DNA of 64,000 nt, taken from DASUPK01 sp963744105 (GTDB taxonomy: Bacteria; Actinomycetota; Thermoleophilia; Solirubrobacterales; 70-9). This document shows, piece after piece, positions 8,111 to 14,978 of the stretch. Position numbers and translations under genes: made by a program. Position 1 is the stretch's first letter, and the number at the start of each line of letters is the position of its first letter. Below the pieces are notes generated by a model. The model was not told the origin of the DNA and did not search any database. It saw nothing but the letters and a program-made list of their open reading frames with translations. The DNA lies in NCBI GenBank assembly GCA_963744105.1, contig CAVUSJ010000004.1:434001-498000 (forward strand). Direction: 5' to 3'.

Positions 8111-9093
8111 TTTCCTTCCTCCTCTCCCTCTACGGCGACGGTCTGATCCGCTCGCCATCCGATTTTCACTTTGCGGCCGCGTTCTGCCTGGACCTCCGCG
8201 GAGGTCGTCTCCAGGTTCTGGCGGACGATTTGGAGCTGTCCCCCCGCTTCGAGGTCGACGAGATATCGCGTGATCATCCCGGCGTAGGAGACGTCCTTGA
8301 TCGTCCCCTCCTCGACGTGAAGTCCCTTGGGCGCCGCCCCGTTCTCGATGAAAGAGATCTTCTCGGGGCGCACGGTGAAGCGCTCGCCGTCTCGCTCGAG
8401 CAGGTTCGAGACGCCGACGAAGCCCGCGACGAACGCGTTCTGAGGCCGCTCGTAGATCTCGGTCGGCGGTCCGATCTGCTCGATTCGCCCCTCGTTGAAG
8501 ACGGCGATTCGGTCGGACATCGTCAGCGCCTCCTCCTGGTCATGGGTCACGTAGATGAACGTGATCCCGACCTGGCCCTGGATCGCCTTCAGCTCGATCT
8601 GCATCTGCTCGCGCAGCTTCAGGTCGAGGGCGCCGAGGGGCTCGTCGAGCAGCAGAACGCGTGGCTGGTTGACGATCGCCCGGGCGAGGGCGACGCGCTG
8701 CTGCTGGCCACCCGAGAGCTGAGTCGGCTTGCGCCCCTCGTAGCCGCCGAGCCGCACGGTGGCGAGCGCCTCCGTGGCGCGCTTCCGGCGCTCCGCCTTG
8801 TCGACGCCCTTGACGCGCAGCCCGTACGCGACGTTGTCCCCGACGCTCATATGTGGGAAGAGTGCGTAGTCCTGGAAGACGGTGTTGACCGACCGGTCGT
8901 AGGGCGGCAGGCCCGTCACGTCCCTGCCACCGAGCTCGACGCGGCCGGTGTCGGGCTCCTCGAACCCGGCGATCATCCTCAGCGTCGTGGTCTTGCCGGA
9001 CCCCGATGGGCCGAGCAGCGTGAAGAATTCGCCGCGGTTGATCTCCAGATCGAGCTGAGCGACCGCGGCGACGTCGCCGTAGCGCTTGCTCAC
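8107..9093 (-). CDS. potA: ABC transporter ATP-binding protein (PotA-like)
   Basis: Cytoplasmic ATPase of 328 residues that powers the importer. Walker A is GPSGSGKTT (about 28-36), the Q-loop sits in VFQDYALF, the signature is LSGGQQQR, Walker B is LLLDEP, and the H-loop is in VTHDQEE. A TOBE-type C-terminal domain begins near residue 235 (V-R-P-E-K-I). The only usable start is the GTG at 9093, yet codons just upstream still read V-R-L-A-A-V, resembling the first strand of the family, and a short acidic Thr-rich extension is open back to a stop near 9232. The true start may therefore be non-canonical and upstream. It overlaps the lipoprotein gene by 4 nt. Confidence 0.93.
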   Translation of the reverse strand: MSKRYGDVAAVAQLDLEINRGEFFTLLGPSGSGKTTTLRMIAGFEEPDTGRVELGGRDVTGLPPYDRSVNTVFQDYALFPHMSVGDNVAYGLRVKGVDKAERRKRATEALATVRLGGYEGRKPTQLSGGQQQRVALARAIVNQPRVLLLDEPLGALDLKLREQMQIELKAIQGQVGITFIYVTHDQEEALTMSDRIAVFNEGRIEQIGPPTEIYERPQNAFVAGFVGVSNLLERDGERFTVRPEKISFIENGAAPKGLHVEEGTIKDVSYAGMITRYLVDLEAGGQLQIVRQNLETTSAEVQAERGRKVKIGWRADQTVAVEGEEEGK

Positions 9094-9358
9094 CGCAGCC
9101 AGGCGGACGTCGACGTCGCCGGCTCCGGCGCCGGGTTCGTCGTCAGTCGTCGTTGCCTGAGTCGAGGCTACTGCCGTCTCCTTCGGTGGCTTCCGTGACC
9201 GGGTCGGCTGTGCGCACCGTACAACGTGCCCGGATCAGGGCATAGGTATATCCGAGCGCAGCCCTGCCTCGCGAGGACACGATGGACAATCTTGCCGGGA
9301 TGCCTTGGACATCCCGCCTTCTACGAAGGGGAGTCCTGCACCTGTGGAGCCGCGTCGC

Positions 9359-9946
9359 CTAGTACCCGGGCGCGTACTTCGCGGTGAAGCCCACCGGCCC
9401 GCGCTTCTTCTTGCGCCAGCGAGGCCCGCTGCCCTGGTTCCACCGGTCGCCACCGGACGAGGTGTCGAACCGCACGCCCGCCACGATCATGTAGGCGTGG
9501 CTCGCGTTCGCGTAGACCGTGATCCAGCGACCCTTGCCGGGGACGCCCCAGCTGCTCGCCAGAGGCCCGGACGGCATCGGGCTCGCCAGCAGGCCAGCCG
9601 CGTGCAGCACGTAGCTGACGGCGCCCGAGCAGTCATAGCCGGTGTCGGTGAAGCTCCTGTGCCCACCGCCCCAGATGTAGGGGAAGGTGTGAATGGCGTT
9701 GCCGGCTGCGATCGCGGCCTGAATGTTGGCGGGCGCGTCCGCGGGAGCCACGGCGGTGCCGTCCCTGCGGATCTTCGCCTTCCCGGGAGGCCCGACGGGC
9801 GCTGCGGGATCGGTCGGAGTGGTCGTGCCTCCGGGAGGCCCGGAGCCACCGGTCTGGGCGGCCGCGGGAACGGCCACGGACAGAAGTGAAATCGCTGTGA
9901 CCCCCGCCACTGCGAGGCGACGCTTGGGGCTAAGTGTGCTTCGCAT
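9359..9946 (-). CDS. secreted NlpC/P60-like cell-wall hydrolase, paralogue 1, riboswitch-controlled
   Basis: Exported protein of 195 residues, ATG at 9946 preceded by AAGGAGA. Signal peptide about 1-30, then a Pro/Thr-rich linker to about residue 58. The C-terminal domain has NlpC/P60-like hallmarks: Y-I-W-G-G-G-H at about 90-96, then GYDCSGAVSYVLH with candidate nucleophile Cys106 and candidate base His150 in S-H-A-Y-M. This family cleaves stem-peptide bonds of peptidoglycan. The domain is short (about 130 residues) and divergent, so substrate and activity are inferred. The mRNA leader (9962-10092) is a c-di-AMP riboswitch, a known actinobacterial arrangement upstream of wall hydrolases. Two close paralogues follow at 10319-10882 and 11105-11677. 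Confidence 0.88.
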   Translation of the reverse strand: MRSTLSPKRRLAVAGVTAISLLSVAVPAAAQTGGSGPPGGTTTPTDPAAPVGPPGKAKIRRDGTAVAPADAPANIQAAIAAGNAIHTFPYIWGGGHRSFTDTGYDCSGAVSYVLHAAGLLASPMPSGPLASSWGVPGKGRWITVYANASHAYMIVAGVRFDTSSGGDRWNQGSGPRWRKKKRGPVGFTAKYAPGY

Positions 9947-9961
9947 CAACAGTTCTCCTTT

Positions 9962-10092
9962 GCAGGCCTGCGGGGTTAGCTGACGGGCTGGCGCTTAAGG
10001 AGCCTGCGCCCCCACCCTTCGACTGCGGTGGGTTAGCCCCAAAACTTGGTTCCCCCGCTCCCATCTCCTCTGTGGGATGGGACTCGGCGTAA
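9962..10092 (-). promoter_or_regulatory. c-di-AMP riboswitch (ydaO/yuaA class)
   Basis: Read on the minus strand, the leader contains GAGCGGGGGAACCAA, then GGGGCTAACCC, a variable hairpin, and finally CCCGTCAGCTAACCCCGCAGG shortly before the ribosome-binding site. These are the conserved blocks of the ydaO/yuaA (cyclic di-AMP) riboswitch. The one deviation is GGGGCTAA where the usual consensus is GGGG(U/C)GAA. In actinobacteria this class typically sits before NlpC/P60 and Rpf genes and turns expression off when c-di-AMP is high. The 3' edge lies about 15 nt before the start codon. Boundaries are approximate. Confidence 0.88.
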
Positions 10093-10102
10093 CTGACGCG
10101 GG

Positions 10103-10132
10103 ACCTTACCAAACGTGAAAGAACCTTTGCAA
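10103..10132 (-). promoter_or_regulatory. predicted housekeeping promoter of riboswitch-controlled gene 1
   Basis: On the minus strand a TTGCAA -35 box (10132-10127) is separated by 18 nt from a TAAGGT -10 box (10108-10103). This places the transcription start near 10096, just ahead of the riboswitch aptamer. The position agrees with the aptamer boundary; the boxes are only moderately close to consensus. Confidence 0.5.
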
Positions 10133-10210
10133 TCGACAACCGTAGGCTCGTGACTTCAGGCACGATCTTTGGATTCGACGCCCACGAGCAAGGCTCCTCC
10201 CCCTCACGGA

Positions 10211-10272
10211 CGAAAAAAAAGAAGGAATTCAAAGCGGCAACGCCGCGCCGCCCGGGAGAGGCGACGCGGCGT
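10211..10272 (-). terminator. intrinsic terminator after the second NlpC/P60 gene
   Basis: Minus-strand transcript downstream of the stop at 10319 forms a GC-rich hairpin from two arms at 10260-10272 and 10240-10252 (13 pairs including one G-U), with a short loop. It is followed about 20 nt later by a run of eight U (complement of the A run at 10213-10220). It separates the transcript of gene 10319-10882 from the riboswitch unit of gene 9359-9946. The U run is further from the stem than ideal. Confidence 0.6.
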
Positions 10273-10318
10273 ACCTAGGGGAGGAGAGGTGGCCTCGAGG
10301 AGGCCGCCGGGGAGGCGG

Positions 10319-10882
10319 CTAGAGGCCGGGGGAGAAGCGCGTTGAGTAGCCGGTGGCGGCACGCATGTTGAAACGCCACCGCGGTCCGGAGCCCTGGTTG
10401 AGTGACTCGCCCGCGGCGGAGGTGTCGAACCGCATCCCGGCGATGGTCATCCAGGCGTGCGTTCGGTTGGCGTACACGGTGATCCACTGCCCGATGCCGG
10501 GGACACCCCAGGCCATCAGCGGCCCGGAGGCCTCGGGGCTGCGCAGCAGTCCCGAGGCGTGCAGCACGTAACTCACGGCGCCGGAGCAGTCGTAGCCCTT
10601 GGACTTGAAGCTCCGGTGCCCGCCGCCCCAGATGTAGGGGCGCGTGTGAATCCTGTTGGCGGCGGCGATCGCCTTCCGCACCTGCCTCGGCGCGTCGGCC
10701 GGGGCCACGGCGGTGCCGTCGGACTGGATCCGAGCGGGACCGGTCGGTGCCGTCGAGGTGGTGACGCTGCCGGGCGAACCCGTCCCGCCAGTCTGGGCCA
10801 TGGCCGGCACCGCACTACCGAGCGATGCGACCACCAGCAGCCCTGCCAGCACTGCCTTTCTGCTGAATGTGTCTGACCGCAA
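10319..10882 (-). CDS. secreted NlpC/P60-like cell-wall hydrolase, paralogue 2, riboswitch-controlled
   Basis: Exported protein of 187 residues with a TTG start at 10882, chosen because GGAG lies 6 nt upstream at the same place as in paralogue 1. Signal peptide about 1-29, Thr/Pro linker, then the same compact domain: P-Y-I-W-G-G-G-H, candidate nucleophile Cys99 in GYDCSGA and His142 in T-H-A-W-M. The three paralogues share the C-terminal N-Q-G-(S/R)-G-P-R-W-R motif. Expression is led by its own riboswitch (10897-11024) and ended by the terminator at 10211-10272. Probable role: c-di-AMP-responsive peptidoglycan remodelling. Confidence 0.88.
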   Translation of the reverse strand: MRSDTFSRKAVLAGLLVVASLGSAVPAMAQTGGTGSPGSVTTSTAPTGPARIQSDGTAVAPADAPRQVRKAIAAANRIHTRPYIWGGGHRSFKSKGYDCSGAVSYVLHASGLLRSPEASGPLMAWGVPGIGQWITVYANRTHAWMTIAGMRFDTSAAGESLNQGSGPRWRFNMRAATGYSTRFSPGL

Positions 10883-10896
10883 ACCGTTCTCCTTCG

Positions 10897-11024
10897 TCGG
10901 CCTACGGGGTTAGCTGACGGGCTACCGCTAAAGGAGCTTGCGGCTCCACCTCTCCGGTGGATTCGCCCCAACTGCTTGGTTCCCCCGCTCCCGGCCCGCA
11001 CTGGCGGGGCCGAGATTCGGCGTT
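10897..11024 (-). promoter_or_regulatory. c-di-AMP riboswitch (ydaO/yuaA class), second copy
   Basis: The minus strand shows GAGCGGGGGAACCAA, GGGGCGAATCC, a variable hairpin, and CCCGTCAGCTAACCCCGTAGG before AAGGAG. This copy matches the class consensus better than the first (GGGGCGAAUC retained). A 5' hairpin with GGCCCCGCC/GGCGGGGCC-like arms (about 10992-11012) is a peripheral stem. It lies about 15 nt before the TTG start of gene 10319-10882. Boundaries are approximate. Confidence 0.9.
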
Positions 11025-11058
11025 TGGTTCGCGGGGCAATGTAGCAGGGTCCGCGGAA

Positions 11059-11078
11059 CTGTAAGCAGGTACTTACAG
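11059..11078. promoter_or_regulatory. 20-bp inverted repeat upstream of riboswitch 2
   Basis: Perfect 7-bp arms CTGTAAG and CTTACAG separated by 6 bp. On the minus strand the second arm overlaps a possible -35 (CTTACA), 16 nt before a possible -10 (TACATT, about 11043-11038), which would place transcription start just ahead of the second riboswitch. It could be a repressor operator on that promoter or a U-less hairpin at the end of gene 11105-11677. The sequence alone does not decide. Confidence 0.45.
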
Positions 11079-11104
11079 AAGCCCCGGAAACTGGGCGGAA
11101 ATCC

Positions 11105-11677
11105 CTAGAAGCCGGCGTAGTGGCGGATGGCGAAGCCGGTGCCGGTCCGCAGGGTGTAGCGCCAGCGGGGCCCGCGGCCCTGATTGACCGTCTCCCCGAC
11201 CGGGGAGGTGTCGTAACGCAGGCCCGCGATGTACATGTAGGTGTGGACCTTGTTGGCGAACACCGTGATCCAGTTCCCCGGGCCCGGCGCGCCCCAGAAG
11301 GCGAGCTGTCCCGAGACGAGCGGCGAGCTCAGCAACCCCGCGGCGTGCAGGACGTAGCTGACGGCGCCCGAGCAGTCATAGCCCCTCGCCTTGAAGCCCC
11401 GATGCCCGCCGCCCCAGATGTAGGTCTTCCGGTGGATGCGGTTGGCCGCCTGGATCGCGCGCACCACCGCGTAGGGGGCGCCGGCGGGAATGCTCGCCTT
11501 GCCGTCCGGCAGGATGGCCGCCGCGGTCGACGGTCCCGGCGAGCCCACGGGGGCTCCGGGGGGAGTGGTCGTGGTGCTCTCGGTCTGGCCGGCCGCGGGG
11601 GCGGCGGCGATCAGCGTCGCCGCGAAGATGACTCCGGCGAGCCCGATCCGGCGAGTTTGGCGACTCGAGCGAGGCAG
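11105..11677 (-). CDS. secreted NlpC/P60-like cell-wall hydrolase, paralogue 3, possible CTG start
   Basis: Third paralogue, 190 residues if read from CTG at 11677. A strong AAAGGAGGGA lies 7 nt before that CTG and aligns with the ribosome-binding sites of the two sister genes. The only standard in-frame starts are TTG codons at 11725 and 11701, which lack a site and would place the Shine-Dalgarno inside the gene. Signal peptide about 1-30; catalytic-type Cys102 in GYDCSGA and His145 in V-H-T-Y-M. Unlike its sisters it has no c-di-AMP riboswitch. Its promoter region is shared with a divergent SDR gene and contains an 18-bp palindrome (11728-11745). Confidence 0.86.
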   Translation of the reverse strand: MPRSSRQTRRIGLAGVIFAATLIAAAPAAGQTESTTTTPPGAPVGSPGPSTAAAILPDGKASIPAGAPYAVVRAIQAANRIHRKTYIWGGGHRGFKARGYDCSGAVSYVLHAAGLLSSPLVSGQLAFWGAPGPGNWITVFANKVHTYMYIAGLRYDTSPVGETVNQGRGPRWRYTLRTGTGFAIRHYAGF

Positions 11678-11727
11678 AACAGTCCCTCCTTTTCCCTGCA
11701 AATGACCGTAGCAGAGCGGAGCCAATT

Positions 11728-11745
11728 TGTGAGCGAGCGCTCACA
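11728..11745. promoter_or_regulatory. TetR-type operator-like palindrome
   Basis: Perfect inverted repeat TGTGAGCG-AG-CGCTCACA in the short intergenic space between the third NlpC/P60 gene (minus) and the SDR gene (plus). Size and symmetry fit a dimeric helix-turn-helix repressor of TetR type. No regulator gene is adjacent, so the binding protein is unknown. It sits 24 bp before the SDR start and could control both directions. Confidence 0.6.
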
Positions 11746-11769
11746 GATCTGGACAGGTAGTTTCACGGT

Positions 11770-12576
11770 GTGGATCTCGAGGGGAAGCGGGTGCTGGTCA
11801 GCGGCGCCACCGGGGGAATCGGCCGCGCGATCGCCGAGGAGCTCGCCGCCCGCGGCTGCGGGCTCGTGCTGAGCTCGCGGCGCAAGGAGGAGCTCTCCGA
11901 GCTGGCCCAGTCCCTGCCGGGCGGCGCGGGGCGGCACAAGGTCGTCGCCGCCGACCTCGCCGAGGCCGGTGCCGCGGAGAAGCTGATCGAGGACGCGGGC
12001 GACATCGACGCGCTGGTCGCCAACGCCGCCCTCCCGGCGAGCGGCAGGCTCGACGACTTCAGCTCGGAGGAGGTCCAGCGAGCGATCCGCGTCAACTTCG
12101 AGTCGCCGATCCTGATGGCCAGGGCGCTTGCCCCGGAGCTCGCCAGGAAAGGCGAGGGGCATCTCGTCTTCATCTCCTCGCTCTCGGGCAAGGTCGGCTC
12201 CCCACGGGCCGCCCTCTACGGCGCGACCAAGTTCGGGCTCCGAGGCTTCGCCTTCGCCCTGCGCGAGGACATGCACCCGTACGGCGTCGGCGTCTCCATC
12301 GTGTCCCCCGGCTTCGTCCGCGGGGCCGGGATGTGGGCCGACGCCGAGGTCGACCCGCCGCCGATGATCGGGACCACGACCCCGGCCAAGGTGGCCAAGG
12401 CCGTCGCTCGCGCGATCGAGCGCAACCGCAACGAGATCACGGTGGCGCCACGGCGGCAGCGGTTCGCCGCCGAGATCGGCTACCGCCATCCGGAGATCGC
12501 GGCGCGCATGCAGCGGAGGGGCGGCGCGGAGCAAATCGCCTCCGAGCTCGCGGCCGGGCAGGCCGACAAGCGGTAG
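11770..12576 (+). CDS. short-chain dehydrogenase/reductase
   Basis: Classical SDR of 268 residues (GTG start). The Rossmann cofactor motif is TGGIG within G-A-T-G-G-I-G (residues about 12-18), N-A-A at about 84-86 replaces the usual NNAG, the catalytic Ser lies in FISSLSG, and the Tyr-Lys pair is Y150-x-x-x-K154. An R-R after beta-2 suggests NADPH preference. The C-terminal region (about 195 onward) is longer than minimal SDRs and basic. It starts 24 bp after the palindrome at 11728-11745, which probably controls it. Substrate unknown. A TAGTTT hexamer 6 nt before the GTG hints at a leaderless transcript. Confidence 0.9.
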   Translation: MDLEGKRVLVSGATGGIGRAIAEELAARGCGLVLSSRRKEELSELAQSLPGGAGRHKVVAADLAEAGAAEKLIEDAGDIDALVANAALPASGRLDDFSSEEVQRAIRVNFESPILMARALAPELARKGEGHLVFISSLSGKVGSPRAALYGATKFGLRGFAFALREDMHPYGVGVSIVSPGFVRGAGMWADAEVDPPPMIGTTTPAKVAKAVARAIERNRNEITVAPRRQRFAAEIGYRHPEIAARMQRRGGAEQIASELAAGQADKR

Positions 12577-12661
12577 GCTGCCGTAGCGCGTCAAGGAGAG
12601 ACGCGTGAGGCGTGCCGAGGGACACGCCGCTCAAAGTTCGATTCGAGGGACAGGAGAGGCA

Positions 12662-14929
12662 ATGCGGAAGCTCGTGCTGGTGTCGGCCATCGTCGGTTCG
12701 CTGTTCGCTGCGTCGAGCGCCCAGGCTGCGATCCCGAGTGTCTTCGGTGGGACTGTCACCTGCACCGTCGCCGGAGATGGGGTGCGCGAGTGCGGCAGCA
12801 CCGCTCCGCGCAGCACTGCCGCGAGCTGGGACGGGACACCGATCGACGTCAACGTCGCCTTCCCGCCCGCCAGCGGATCGGACAACAACTACCCGCTGCT
12901 CATCGTCGGTCACGGCTATGGGGGCTCGAAGATCGGGTTCGGGACCTCCGGCGGCACCGACGGACTGAGGCGCTTCACCAGCCGGGGCTACGCGGTCTTC
13001 AGCATGACCGACCGCGGCTTCCACGAGTCCTGCGGCTCGCCGGCCTCGATCACGGCAGGCGGCTCGGCCTGCGACAACGGCTACATCCACCTGATGGACG
13101 ACCGTTACGAGATCCGCGACGCGCAGTTCTTCGCGGGGGAGCTGGAGGACGAGGGTCTGGTCGACGGCCAGAAGGTCGGCGCGATCGGCGGCTCCTATGG
13201 CGGTGGCCTCTCGATGCAACTGGCCGCGCTCAAGGACCGGACGATGATGCCCGACGGCAGCCTGGTCCCGTGGACCAGCCCGATCAACCACGATCCGATG
13301 CGGATCGCAGCGGCGGCGCCGGACATCCCGTGGAGCGACCTGGCCTACTCGCTGGCCCCGAACGGCGGCACCCTCGACTACGTCGCCGACTCGCCTTACA
13401 ATGGCCGCACCGGGATCGAGAAGCTCTCCTTTCAGAGCGGCCTCTACCTGACGGGGTCCATCGCCGGCCGCTACTGCGGGGAGGCGCCGTATTCCTCGCC
13501 GTGCAACGACTTCGGGGCGGATGTGACCGCCTGGAAGGCGCGTCTCGACGCCGGCGAGCCCTATGACGGGGACCCGGCCGTCTCCGCGATCCTCGACGAG
13601 ATCAAGGCGCACCACTCGGCGTACTACATCGACCACTCCGAGCCGCCGGCCCCGATGCTGATCTCGAACGGCTTCTCGGACGACCTCTTCCCGGCGGACG
13701 AGGCGATTCGCGAGTACAACCTGATCCGCTCGCTCTATCCGAACGCGCCGATCTCGCTGTTCTTTGGCGACTTCGGCCACATGCGCGCGCTGAACAAGGC
13801 GGACGTCTCCAACGCGCTCGACGCCGCGGATAACGCGTGGCTCGACTTCTACGTCAAGGGAACCGGGTCACAGCCGTTCCAGGGTGCGACCGCGTACACG
13901 CTCACCTGCCCCTTGGCGGCGCCGTCCGGCGGCCCGTACCAGGCGGGCAGCTGGGCAGGGCTCTCGCACGGCGTCGTGCGCTTGCGCGACAACGGGAGCA
14001 AGACGATCTCCGCCAACGGTGGCTCGGCTTCGGTCGACGCGACCTTCGACCCGGTGGGCGGCCCCGGTGCCTGCGCCACGGCTCCGGGGAGTGACCTCCC
14101 CGGCGTGGCGACCTACCGGCTCCCGGCCGCTGCCGGAAGCGGCTACACGCTGATGGGCTCGGCCACGATGATCGCGAAGATCAGCTCGCCGACCGCGAAC
14201 TCGGAGCTGGCCGCGAGGCTGCTGGATGTCGATCCGAGCGGAACGGAGACGCTGGTGGCTCGCCAGCTGTTCCGGCCCCAGGTCGGCACCGCACGGCAGG
14301 TCTTCCAGCTCCATCCGAGCGGGCACCTGTTCGCGCCCGGTCATGTCGCCAAGCTCGAGCTGCTGCCGAAGGATGCGGGCGGCACGACCCTCAACAGCTA
14401 CGGCCGGGCCGCCAACGGCCAGGGAGACATCACGGTCTCCAACCTGGATCTGCGGCTGCCCGTGACCGACGACCCGGGAGCGGCCGGGGGCCAGGTCGGC
14501 GCCGCGCCCCCATTGTCGCTTCCGTGCGGCAGCGCGATCGCGCCCGAGTTCTCCTCCGCGTCCTATCTGCGTGCCTCGCTGGGCGACGGCAAGGTGAAGG
14601 CCAAGGGCAAGGCGGTCAAGGTTCCGGTCGACTCGGCGCCGGGCACCAATCCCTGCCGCGTCCAGGTCCAGCTGCTCGGCTCCGGCAAGGGCACCAAGGC
14701 CAGCTCCGCCAAGAAGAAGAAGAAGAGCAAGGTGCTCGGCCGCGCCACGACGACCATCCCCGGAGGCCAGAGCGCAACGGTCAAGGTCAAGCTCTCCAAG
14801 CACGGACGGTCGGCGGTCAAGCGCGGCAAGGTCCGGGTGCAGGTGACCACGATCGACTCGGCCGGCAACACCGCGCAGGTCACCAAGGTGAAGCTCGGCG
14901 GCAAGAAGCACAAGAAGAAGCACCACTGA
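12662..14929 (+). CDS. secreted S15/CocE-like alpha/beta hydrolase with Lys-rich tail
   Basis: Exported hydrolase of 755 residues. ATG at 12662 follows AGGAGAGG; the signal peptide is about 1-22. The alpha/beta fold shows GHGYGG (oxyanion region) and the nucleophile elbow GGSYGG with Ser178. Acid candidates are Asp340/Asp341 in G-F-S-D-D and His373 in F-G-H-M, matching the X-Pro dipeptidyl-peptidase S15/CocE class. A beta-sandwich domain (about 430-620) resembles the galactose-binding C-terminal domain of that class. The last 130 residues form a Lys-rich bacterial-Ig-like segment with KKKKK and KKHKKKHH runs, probably for wall retention. Substrate (peptide or ester) cannot be told. It stands alone, 85 bp after the SDR. 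Confidence 0.86.
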   Translation: MRKLVLVSAIVGSLFAASSAQAAIPSVFGGTVTCTVAGDGVRECGSTAPRSTAASWDGTPIDVNVAFPPASGSDNNYPLLIVGHGYGGSKIGFGTSGGTDGLRRFTSRGYAVFSMTDRGFHESCGSPASITAGGSACDNGYIHLMDDRYEIRDAQFFAGELEDEGLVDGQKVGAIGGSYGGGLSMQLAALKDRTMMPDGSLVPWTSPINHDPMRIAAAAPDIPWSDLAYSLAPNGGTLDYVADSPYNGRTGIEKLSFQSGLYLTGSIAGRYCGEAPYSSPCNDFGADVTAWKARLDAGEPYDGDPAVSAILDEIKAHHSAYYIDHSEPPAPMLISNGFSDDLFPADEAIREYNLIRSLYPNAPISLFFGDFGHMRALNKADVSNALDAADNAWLDFYVKGTGSQPFQGATAYTLTCPLAAPSGGPYQAGSWAGLSHGVVRLRDNGSKTISANGGSASVDATFDPVGGPGACATAPGSDLPGVATYRLPAAAGSGYTLMGSATMIAKISSPTANSELAARLLDVDPSGTETLVARQLFRPQVGTARQVFQLHPSGHLFAPGHVAKLELLPKDAGGTTLNSYGRAANGQGDITVSNLDLRLPVTDDPGAAGGQVGAAPPLSLPCGSAIAPEFSSASYLRASLGDGKVKAKGKAVKVPVDSAPGTNPCRVQVQLLGSGKGTKASSAKKKKKSKVLGRATTTIPGGQSATVKVKLSKHGRSAVKRGKVRVQVTTIDSAGNTAQVTKVKLGGKKHKKKHH

Positions 14930-14978
14930 GCCGGGAGCGGCGGGTTAGCCGCCGAGCGGCACTGGTCATACTGCCCAT

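Noticed and set aside
9280..9306. Hairpin CGGGATG...CATCCCG downstream of the first NlpC/P60 gene as a terminator
   Set aside because: Seven-pair stem with no U tract on either strand; too weak to call.
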